Assembly (NCBI RefSeq): GCF_026745355.1
Contig: NC_079209.1
Coordinates: 14,993,894 to 15,057,893 of the forward strand
Direction: 5' to 3'
Length of the DNA stretch: 64,000 nucleotides
From: Beta vulgaris subsp. vulgaris
Taxonomy: Eukaryota > Streptophyta > Magnoliopsida > Caryophyllales > Amaranthaceae
The notes below the pieces were generated by a model. That model worked only from the letters and a program-made list of their open reading frames with translations, did not search any database and was not told where the DNA came from. Positions 55,734 through 64,000 of the stretch are shown here, one piece after another; the first letter of the stretch is position 1, and each line of letters opens with the position of its first letter. The position numbers and the translations under genes were made by a program.

Positions 55734-56560
55734 TTGCATCAGCCCAGTATCAACACCAAAGAGCAACTGGTGTTGAATCAATCATCCACGTGGATGGATG
55801 AAGTGATAAATTATCTATTGGACGGGGAATTACCCGATGATAGCAAGGAAGCCAAGCGGGTCAAGCACAAGTCTGGATGGTTTCTATGGCATGAAGACCA
55901 ACTCTACAAGAAACCCTTCAGCCATACTCTGCTTATGTGTATAACCCCCGAGGATGGAGATTACATACTAAAGGAAATTCATGAGGGAGCATGCGAAAGT
56001 CATCAAGGGGGTAGAACTATAGCAGGGAAAGCCCTCAGAACCGGTTACCACTGGTCGACCCTGAAAGGGGATGCCCACGAGCTAGTTAAGATATGTCCCT
56101 CTTGTCAACTTCACTCGGACATCCCTAGAGCACCTACCACCCCTTTGACCACATTCCATGTTGTTATGCCGTTTGACAAATAGGGGAAAGAACTCCTCGG
56201 CCCATTCCCCCACTCTTACGATAATGTAAATTCCTAATAGTTGCAATTGACTATTTTATTGAGTGGACTGAGGCCGAGCCACTCTCCTCAATAACGGAAA
56301 AACAAGTGTAAGCATTCATATGGACGAATATCATTACCAGGTTCGGCGTACTAAGAGCATTGGTATATGACAATGGATGACAGTTTAATAGCAGCCTTGC
56401 GGACTAATGGACAGGCCGAGTCAGCTAACAAGATCGTCCTCTAATGAATAAAAAAATCCTAAGAGGACGCTAAAGGGGAGTACGTCGATGACCTATTGGG
56501 AGTCATTCTCCCTTCAACCTAGTATATGGGAGTGAGGCAATCCTCCCGGTGGAGGTGAGC
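55734..56560 (+). pseudogene. gypsy integrase remnant
   Basis: The zinc domain is well kept: EIHEGACESHQGGRTIAGKA, then LVKICPSCQLHSD (HHCC). The core is poor. ATNGQAE-type sequence near 56405 directly follows a degraded Asp region near 56370, with part of the core deleted. It would integrate element DNA. Confidence 0.85.
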
Positions 56561-57254
56561 ATCCCCTCAAACCGACACAGTCTATGAGTTGGAGCAGAAC
56601 AAATAGGAGAAACTTGTCAACTTGGACATGATGATGGAGACCAAGAGAAACAGGTTGCTAAGGTCCATTAGGTACAAGCAACGGCTCACTCGGCTGTTCA
56701 ACAGTCGAGTCAAAGCCAGACCAACCTGTCTCGACGATGACGGGGTGGTTCGAAAAGTTGAGGCTACATGACTTTTACATCTCAAAGGAAAGTTAGAACT
56801 AAATGGGATGGTTGTTACAAAGTAACAGAAGTAGTCAAACCAAAGACATTCCGAATGGAATCCCTAGAAGACGTTCCCCTGGCCCGACCCTGGGATGCGG
56901 ACAACATAAAATGATTTTATGTGTATTGTTCATTATTTGAAATAGGGGAATAATATGTAATTGAGAAAAAGCGCTTTGTAGCTAGCTTGACACAGTTTGT
57001 AAACAGTCGGACTGCTAGACTTACTTATCATCAGTGTATTTCGACACATTTTGTAATTGATCAATTGATCAAATTTGAAGACTTAACCAGCCAATATAAG
57101 TTCTTTGCAATTAGGTAAATGACTTAACCAGTCGGATAGATTAATAATATAACCAAGAAGCTTTAACTTAAAAAGTTATTAAAAAGCACAAGAAGCAAGT
57201 CAATCGACCAATATTTCAATATAAAAACACAAATGAAGAAACATCAAACTTTCA

Positions 57255-60250
57255 CTACTGGGCCAAAAACAAGTTTACAGAGCAAGTCGAGCAATAACAT
57301 AAGCTGGCAGAAAAAGGCATTAAAAGAGTAGCTAAGTACAAAAGAGGAATATTAGAGACGCTTTCGATATTTTCATCTCCCTGGTCGTCATCCTCCACTG
57401 TCTCTTTGTCATAATCTTCATCATTGTCTTCATCATCATCTTGATCGTCAGCCTTGGCAGCCTCCTCCAAGTCCATTTGACGACAGAGTTCGGCAAACCT
57501 CATTCTAAGTAACAGTGTGATTAGATTGGTCCAACACCCCCTTCAGCCGTTCAAAGGCCTCGTCCTCCTCCATCATGTGGTTTTTATGGCCCACCTCATA
57601 AATGTACTCGGCGCTGGCTTCGATTTGCTATCATTCGACGAATCATTGCCGCTTCAATCGAAATACCCTTTCATGGGCCCGAGTCGCTTTCTCCCCAGCC
57701 TCCTTTAGCTTGCCCATACATATGTCATGTCCGTTCCTGCCTTATGCAGCTTGGCCTCAGCGCTACCCTTGGTAGTTAGGGAAGAATATCGAGCAAGGAT
57801 GAGATCGGCCCTCTCCTTCTTCCATCCATCCATCCCGTTCAACCAGGAAGCCTCCTGGTCGGCCTTGATGACTCTCTCAGCATCGTCGAGTTTAGACTCC
57901 GTGATGCGTTTGGCCTCCTTCGCGTCATAGACCTCCACGAAGTGGTTTTTGGCGGCCTTTCGAAGGTCCTCCACCTTCTCCTTAAAACTCATCCCATTCT
58001 TGCCAACGTTTGTCATTCAATGGAGAGCTGCCGAAAAGAAAAATAAGAGTCAGATAAGTAAATAAAAGTTCATTTGGCCAATTAGAAACATAGTGGAAGT
58101 ACTTACGTCGAAATAAGAGGGTAGTGTTGGTATACTCCTGATTGACCGGCTGGTAGATGTCCTCAATCACCTTAGTCCATCTCTTGTCCTAATCCGAGCG
58201 ACGCAACTCGATAAAAGGCACGTCAGCCTGCACTGCCTTAGATGGACCCTTCTTTTACCCCTTAGGGGTGGGTGACCTTCGAGTGTAACCCGGACTCCCG
58301 ACATTCTGAAAGTCCAAGTGGGTGACCTTGGAGCTCGTTGGTGTCGTTTAGCCCCAGGGTAGTGTTGGTATACTCCTGATCGGCCGGCTGGTAGATGTCC
58401 CCAATCACCTTAGTCCACCTCTTATCCTAATCCGAGAGACGCAACTCGGTAAAGGGCACGTCAGCCTGCACTGCCTTATATGGACCCTTATTTTACCCCT
58501 TAGGGGTGGGTGACCTTTGAGTGTAACCCGGACTCCCCACATTCGTCGGCCTTCTACAAGGATCCCACCAACAGACTGCAAGGGTTGGTCGCCTCAACGA
58601 ATTTGGCGTTCTTGACCTTAGCCTGTTTGGCTTTGGTCAAGGCCCTCTTGGTCTGGGCCACCTTATATGCCGACCGCTCATTCCTATTCTTCTGGTATGG
58701 CGAAGCAAGGCCCTGAGTCAGACATAAAGTTAGCATCGATATTCAAGGCATGGGTTAGGACAAAACTAGAAAAAAAACACTAACCTTTGGGGCAATCAAC
58801 ACCTTTAAGGTCTTAGCCATGATCTCAACCCTTATTGTAGCAGCCCACATCACCGTAAAACTCAGTTTGTAAGCCATCTCTGGATAAGACTCGATCAAGT
58901 ATGCTTTAGCTTGGGCTACAAAAAGAGAAAAAACTTAGTCTAGAAATAAGAAAAAACATAAAATAGAGCTGACCGCAAAACAAAGGCACCTCTTGGCCAA
59001 TTACCTTTCAAAAAGGTCGGGCTCAGACCCATGGTTGAAAAGAAATGCTCACTCCTGAAAAGGTGGCAGCTGGGTAGCGAATTGCCTACCACATAAGTCT
59101 CGCCCTAATTGACAATCATGGACTCGGTCTGCATATAACAAGCTGCTATACCCTCTCCGTCCGTTAGATCAGGGAATCGAAAGTTTAATTCAACATTTGG
59201 CTCGACATATATTTGGTTGTACCAAAGGGACTCCTCAATCACCGTTGAAGTAAATAAAGGCAAAATGCCTTCAGAAGCCCTTCTAGGATGTGAGGAGATT
59301 GAGCAATGTTTGATAACCCTTCCGAACTAGAAAACTTTACCATCCGGGTCCATTATCTCTAGTCATCATTTCGAACAACTTATACAAATGCCTTCACAGG
59401 GTGAGGGTCGTTTAGACACTTAGCATCTCGCAGAGAACCTGAACTACGATGATTCCACCCTAGGAATTCGGTGAAATCTGACTGAGTGTCAGATTGAAAG
59501 CATTCAAAAGTTCGTGGACAAAAGGAGTTAAAGGAAACTTAAGTGCCATCTCAATGGCTTCATAATATGCGTCAGTACATCCAAGAGGTGGGGTCAGATT
59601 GGTTGGCCTCTAGTTAAACCAAATGACAAGGGTCCTTTATTTAAATCTTGATAGTCGTACCCCAAAGATCCTCCTTAAGTGCCTTCATCAACTCAGAGAG
59701 GGGAAAGAAGGTGCCTGGACCCCTCCCCCCTTCGGATCTAAATTCGAAAACTCTGGTTGGCCTGAAGTTGAGGTTTCAACTTCGTCCCTCGGCATGGCTA
59801 CCCTAACTACACCATCAACAAATATTTTTCTAAGTAACTCCTTGAAGATGGATAGGCTAGGGACGCCTCCCAAGGGTAGGGAACGATGCTCTCACCCTCC
59901 TCCTTCATTAATGACGAATGAATCAGAAGAAAGACAACAACTGAGGGGTCGAGACAACTAATCAAAGTCCACATTAATGTTAGTTTTTCCTACCCCTCTC
60001 ACCTCCTCGTATAAATTATAGGGAGGTGAGGTCGGGGGATCGCTGACTCGGACCCATCTCCCATTATTTATGGACAAGGAAGTCGGTCGAGATTTGGTGA
60101 AAGAAAATAAAGGAACTGAAAAGGAAGTCAGGAGCGTACCTGGTCTGATGAGGAAACTTTTAGAGACTGAATTTGGAGTAAATTCGAGAACTTTTGAGAG
60201 AAGAGAATTGGACTAATGAGCAAATGATCCCACTTTCTCTCTCCTGACCC
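57255..60250 (-). pseudogene. antisense reading frame of the Tat-type element
   Basis: On the minus strand, coding-like pieces run opposite to pol. 58016-57705 is strongly coiled-coil (MSFKEKVEDLRKAAKNHFVE, then KRITESKLDDAERVIKADQE). 57503-57255, in the same frame, ends in a very acidic tail (DDQDDDEDNDEDYDKETVED). 58736-58554 is basic (AQTKRALTKAKQAKVKNA). Antisense frames between pol and the 3' LTR are known in Tat/Retand elements. Their function is unresolved, and I infer a structural or nucleic-acid-binding protein only weakly. Stops and frameshifts are frequent. Confidence 0.6.
58121..58545. repeat. 238-bp tandem duplication
   Basis: 58121-58306 and 58359-58545 are direct copies, roughly 8% different, both starting GTAGTGTTGGTATACTCC and running to GTAACCCGGACTCCC. 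The spacing is 238 bp. Confidence 0.9.
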
Positions 60251-60544
60251 ATATATAGACCTACCTCGAAAGATGCGCAACGACAATCCCCTTGTATGCC
60301 ATAATAGGATTTTATAGGAGGCCCAAGTAGAGCTATTCAACACATGCATTTTAAGACCTAGGAAGGCGAAACGTCAAGACTCAGATCCCAAGGGACGCGA
60401 AACGTCAAAGGGCTTCCAATTGTGCCTTGTTAGCTTTAAATTAAAAGGACCTAAGTCTCCCAAGTATCCAAGGCTTCCATGTGGCGTTTGTGGTCAAACT
60501 CATCCGCTCGGACCAGAGAGCCACCACCATTAAAAGCATTGAAG

Positions 60545-61700
60545 ATCACAAGTATCAAGGGGCGCCCACTCAGACAGCTTAGGGCTCATTAACCCTTGTC
60601 CGAGTGACACCCGACGTACTCGGCCATCATAAAGTCCTCACTCCTCTGCCGAGTCACTCTCATACTTAGTCAAATATGGCTAAGTACTAATAAGCACCCG
60701 CTCGAATAGCTTGGGGCTCATTAATTCTCATCCGAGTGGCATCTAACGTACTCGGCCAACATGGGGTCCCCACTCCTATGTCGAGCCGCTTTTGTACTAG
60801 GCCAAATATGGATAAGTAGCAAGTGTCACCCACTCAGAGAACATCGGGCTTATTAGCCCTCATCCGAATGGTGTCCGACCTACTTGGCCAGCATGGAGTC
60901 CCCACCCCTTTATCGAGTCACTCTCATACTTAGCCAAATATAGCTAAGTACCAAGTAGCACCCCTTCGGATAGTTAGGGATCATTAGCTCACGTTTAAGT
61001 GATGTCTAACCTTCTCGGCCAGACGACCACCGTAGGGTCCCATTGCTCTGCCGAATCGCTTTTGTACTTGGCTAAGTACCAAGTAGCACCCGTTCGGATA
61101 GTTGGGGCTCATTAGTCCACGTCCGAGGGGCCTCTAACCTACTCGGCCAGACGACCACCATGGGGTTCCCACTCTTCTGCCTAACCGCTTTTGTACTTGG
61201 CTAAATATGGCTAAGTACCAAATGTCACCCACTTGGATAGCATGCGGCTCATTAGCCCTCGTCCAAATGGCGTCCGACCTACTCGGCCAGCATGGGGTCA
61301 CCAACCTGCCGTGGAGTCACTCCCGTACTTAGTCAAATATGGCAAAGTACATAGTAGCACCCGCTTGGACAACTTGGGGCTCATTAGCCCACGTCCGAGT
61401 GGCGTCTAACCTACTCAGCAAGCATGTGGCCCTACTCCTCTGCCAAGTTACTTTTGTACTTAGGCAAATATGTCTATGTACCAAACAACATATATAGGGC
61501 TTGTTAGTCCTCATCCTAGCGGCGTCCAACCTACTCAGTCAGCCTAGATTTCCGTCTCCTCGCCCAAACGCTCTGGTACTTAACTATATATGGCACTCAT
61601 TAGCTCTCGTCTGAGCAGCATCGAACCCACTCAGTCAACACGAAAGGCTCTAATTCCTCTACCAAGCTACTTGTACACCAAGTCAAGAATGGCTAGGTAC
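60545..61700. repeat. tandem array, period about 130 bp, about nine units
   Basis: A landmark GGGCTCATTAG recurs near 60583, 60715, 60846, 60977, 61105, 61245, 61375, 61497 and 61589 (steps about 132, 131, 131, 128, 140, 130, 122 and 92). Each unit carries TCCGAGTGGCGTCT, CTACTCGGCCAGCATGGGG and CAAATATGGCTAAGTACCA wording. Internal tandem arrays before the 3' LTR are known in Tat/Ogre-type elements. Confidence 0.92.
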
Positions 61701-61836
61701 TGGAGGTTCGGTGACTAATGAAAGGTTGATCGGTGTATAAACGACTATATCCAGGTGGACAATTGACCCTGTTCTACCCGGAGACGCGCCATTGGGTCAT
61801 ACATCGATGATCTCACATCCATGGCGTGGGGCTAAT

Positions 61837-62320
61837 TGCTTGGGGCTAACAAATGACCAGCCCAATACCTTCATGAAGTCATCATAGTCACTAGATAGGT
61901 GACAGCCATGGGTCCCACTTAGGAGTTGACTTAACTCCAAGTTTCTAGAGATGCACAAAAGAGCTGGAAAGGATGGTTGTCTGAAAAGATACATAGTCAT
62001 TTATCCCGAGAGAGGTCAATCTTATTGATGTTAGATGTATGGGAATTCCCAACAGTATACATAACATTAGTCTCACAAATGAACAAGTATTCAATTCCAA
62101 CCTACCAAAAGTTAGAGCTTTTCTCTCTACTTTGATCCCTCTCTCTACCTCAATCTGGTCTGACTTGAGCGTCGCAGGAGCGATCCCGCAACAATCTGCG
62201 GCGTAGTCTAACCTTATCTTGCAGGATTCTGGTATACAGTCAACAAGGATCCGACGATCGTTTTTGGGGCCCACTCTAATCCTCACCCATCAACAGTCCT
62301 CAATTTCTTAGACAGAAATA
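61837..62320 (+). repeat. 3' LTR of the gypsy element
   Basis: 484 bp, TGCTTGGGGCTAAC...GACAGAAATA (the final CA has mutated to TA). It is preceded by purine-rich ATGGCGTGGGGCTAAT, a likely polypurine tract. Confidence 0.85.
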
Positions 62321-62325
62321 ATCCC

Positions 62326-62732
62326 AAATTAATTGCCTCAACTTTCCTATTTTTCGATTGTCTTCGTTTATTTGCCATATAACTATATGGTTAATAAGAA
62401 GTTTTGTTAGATAGTTCGTCTTTTTGTTGTAAAAAAAAAAATACGAAGCTGCAGTTCTTTCTATAATCAAGAGAGATTACAACATCCCTGTTGAGCACTC
62501 GTATAGATAAATTTCCAATATGAGGTCAAATGGTCCCCTGTTGGAAAAATCAATTATGTTAGGCTTCCTACTGCAAAACGTATTTCATCTCCATTTTTCT
62601 TCTAATATTGGACCCTTCGCTTTAAGAACCGGTGATGAGCCAGAGTATTTGGTGCTAATAGTCTAATAGGCTAATACAGTGATAATTTCATTGAATATAC
62701 TAAATGACTTGAATGTTAAAATAATTCATAGA
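62326..62732. other. no recognised feature
   Basis: Between the gypsy TSD and the next LTR; no coding or paired ends seen. Confidence 0.4.
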
Positions 62733-62988
62733 TGTTGAGAAACAGTGGAATGAGCAATTCCACTGTTCACATGTGTGAAGTCCACTGTTCACATATTGTG
62801 CGAAGTCTATTTTTCCTGCGTGCATTTAATGCATGTCAGGTAATTTTCTCCCGCTTTGAAAATTTTGCAATTGTGCACAGTAGAAACTTTGCCTATATAT
62901 ACCAGTGTAAGAAATCAGTTTTACACATCAATGCAATACAATACTCTCTGATATATTTGCATAACTTCTCTCTCTATTTCTCACAACA
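62733..62988 (+). mobile_element. LTR of a copia-type element (5' LTR or solo with primer site)
   Basis: 256 bp, starting TGTTGAGAAACAGTGGAATG (with the inverse AATTCCACTGTT just after) and ending TTTCTCACAACA. It contains a TATATATACC box near 62893. It is followed at once by CGTTATCAGCACGAG, the frequent copia primer region. No second LTR copy is inside the window. Confidence 0.8.
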
Positions 62989-63005
62989 CGTTATCAGCAC
63001 GAGTG
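62989..63005 (+). promoter_or_regulatory. copia-type primer-binding region
   Basis: CGTTATCAGCACGAGTG directly after the LTR; TTATCAGCACG is the shared core of many plant copia elements. Confidence 0.75.
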
Positions 63006-63107
63006 TTCTACCGGAAATTTTTTTTAAGGTATCTTTAAAATTTTTACATCCATTTTGTTTTTAAGTTTAAATTTTTTTTCCAAGCCCAACCCTTTTACTA
63101 CCCGAAC

Positions 63108-63335
63108 ATGGACCAACAAAGTAACGGGATTAACATTGTTTTACACAATGTCTCTGTCTCGGGTATTTATTTTTGGATAGAGCGAAACAATGTGCCATTC
63201 ACTACCAACCCAGCGAGGGGAACTGTAATACAGCCCCGACCCAGTAACCGTAACAACGGTACAAATACTCATACCAGAGAAAACCCACAAACCCCTGTTC
63301 CCAACACCAATAATAACCCTCCTACAACCAGCTGA
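63108..63335 (+). CDS. short leader/gag-start-like frame after the LTR
   Basis: 75 codons from ATG 63108 (MDQQSNGINIVLHNVSVSGI), ending in a polar Asn/Thr/Pro-rich tail (NTNNNPPTTS) and TGA. No knuckle or capsid motif is seen. Its position, 120 bp after the LTR, suggests the beginning of a retroelement gag cut by an early stop. It could be random. Confidence 0.35.
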   Translation: MDQQSNGINIVLHNVSVSGIYFWIERNNVPFTTNPARGTVIQPRPSNRNNGTNTHTRENPQTPVPNTNNNPPTTS

Positions 63336-63790
63336 AAATCAACCTCCGCCCAGTAATAAAAGAGATAGAGATGAACAGGAAGAAACTAGTAGTAAACGTC
63401 ACCATCTACTAACGCAGAAAACAAATAATTTTAACGCCACCTTCATGGAGGGCAAGGACATTTTATTTACGTTATTTTATTTTATCTGCTCTTAAACCGC
63501 CTATATGGACAGGTTAATTTTTTTTATTGCCCCTATATGGACGGCCTAGTGAATGATAGCATTATTATGTCTTATATGTGCAATAATGTCGTATGTATGC
63601 AGGGAACAAGCATTCAGAACATTATTATATATTATTGTCTCTAATCTTCTACTTTTTTTTGCATTTATAGTTACATATATTATATTACCAATTTACTAGC
63701 ATGCTCTAATATATATTTGTCAATATTAGAATTTTATTGCGTTGTATATTTTTTAACTGTATATGAACTGCACAGTTAGGGATAACCCTC
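63336..63790. other. no recognised feature
   Basis: Possible retroelement interior. CCTATATGGACRG occurs twice (about 63500 and 63531). Confidence 0.35.
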
Positions 63791-63798
63791 TATAAAAG
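63791..63798 (+). promoter_or_regulatory. possible TATA box
   Basis: TATAAAAG, 109 bases before the ATG at 63900, with a CT-rich leader (63835-63890) between them. This arrangement is usual for a plant core promoter. Confidence 0.5.
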
Positions 63799-63899
63799 CG
63801 GATTACCATCCCCATTTTCACCACATATCCCTTATCTTCTTCCGATTTTTTTCTCTAAACCCACAAATTTTTTTTTCTTCTCTCAACCTTCCGGCCACC

Positions 63900-64000
63900 A
63901 TGTTTAACGCCGACGACAACCGTCCTCCACCCTCATCTTCCTCTTTTGAAGAGGATTTTAGGAAAATAAAACTCTACTTATTTCTTATAGCCGGTTTCTT
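63900..64000 (+). CDS. possible first exon of a gene, cut by the window end
   Basis: ATG at 63900 sits in a favourable context (GGCCACCATG). The frame is open for 33 codons to the window edge: MFNADDNRPPPSSSSF, then EEDFRKIKLYLFLIAGF. The start is polar and Pro/Ser-rich, with a hydrophobic stretch beginning near residue 26. Higher GC than the flanks, a TATA-like box and a CT-rich leader support a real gene. It could instead be the leader region of the retroelement that starts at 62733. I do not recognise the product. Confidence 0.45.
   Translation, partial: MFNADDNRPPPSSSSFEEDFRKIKLYLFLIAGF

Larger units (their letters stand above)
50811..62320 (+). mobile_element. old Ty3/gypsy element of the Tat/Retand kind, TSD ATCCC
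   Basis: An 11.5-kb element. LTRs 50811-51300 and 61837-62320 are flanked by exact ATCCC (50806-50810, 62321-62325). Order: primer site, gag, protease, RT, two RNase H-like stretches, integrase, antisense frame, tandem repeats, purine tract, LTR. Integrase after RT defines gypsy. The extra RNase H and the long 3' region with an antisense frame point to the Tat group. The LTRs differ at roughly a fifth of positions by eye and stops are everywhere, so it is an ancient copy. A hAT MITE is nested at 52934-53562. Confidence 0.88.

Overview
This window looks like nuclear DNA of a eudicot plant. The evidence is AT-rich sequence, GT...AG splice-site grammar, exon pieces of a plant terpene synthase and of a calcium-dependent protein kinase, and a dense nest of plant-type transposable elements (L1-type LINEs, Ty1/copia, Ty3/gypsy, Helitron, MULE, PIF/Harbinger, hAT, CACTA and Stowaway). 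I could not settle the species. Order Caryophyllales is a guess only. I see no intact protein-coding gene wholly inside the window, and no rRNA, tRNA, CRISPR or bacterial-type operon.

Layout. 0-6.7 kb: a few possible host exons, then a chain of small DNA elements, several with exact target-site duplications (TSDs): Stowaway, Helitron, a 951-bp MULE, Stowaway, a foldback element, a Harbinger-type element and two Helitron fragments. 6.7-12.3 kb: a 5'-truncated, decayed LINE. It is split by a 1.6-kb Harbinger-type element that itself contains a probable solo LTR. 12.7-18.9 kb: a solo LTR, two minus-strand Helitrons (one with a Stowaway inside) and a 522-bp MULE-type hairpin. 19.0-24.6 kb: a complete L1-type LINE with a 16-bp TSD and poly(A), broken by stops and frameshifts. 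25-28.4 kb: a CACTA end, a foldback element with a palindromic minisatellite, and Stowaways. 28.6-32.1 kb: a pyrimidine-rich tandem array with a period near 490 bp. 32.6-38.7 kb: scattered minus-strand exon-like pieces, a LINE RT fragment, and a 2.7-kb non-autonomous LTR element with an initiator-Met primer site. 41.5-48.0 kb: a terpene-synthase exon beside a complete but frameshifted Ty1/copia element (TSD TTTAC). 48.5-50.5 kb: a Tourist-like MITE and a non-autonomous CACTA element with a GC-rich insert. 50.8-62.3 kb: an old 11.5-kb Ty3/gypsy element of the Tat/Retand kind (TSD ATCCC). It has an antisense coiled-coil reading frame and a ~130-bp tandem array before its 3' LTR, and a hAT MITE sits inside it. 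62.7-64 kb: a copia-type 5' LTR with primer site, then a promoter-like segment and an open reading frame that runs off the window.

How the parts relate. Almost everything is mobile DNA, nested up to three or four layers deep, so insertion order can be read directly. The autonomous elements carry the enzymes of their own replication: LINE endonuclease/RT/RNase H, copia gag-protease-integrase-RT-RNase H, and gypsy gag-protease-RT-RNase H-integrase. Every copy here is mutated. The MITEs, Helitrons, CACTA element and small LTR element have no enzymes and depend on factors encoded elsewhere. I found no convincing new cellular system. The most unusual structures are the ~490-bp array, the palindromic minisatellite inside a foldback element, and a 15-bp self-complementarity between the copia LTR and its own primer-site region.
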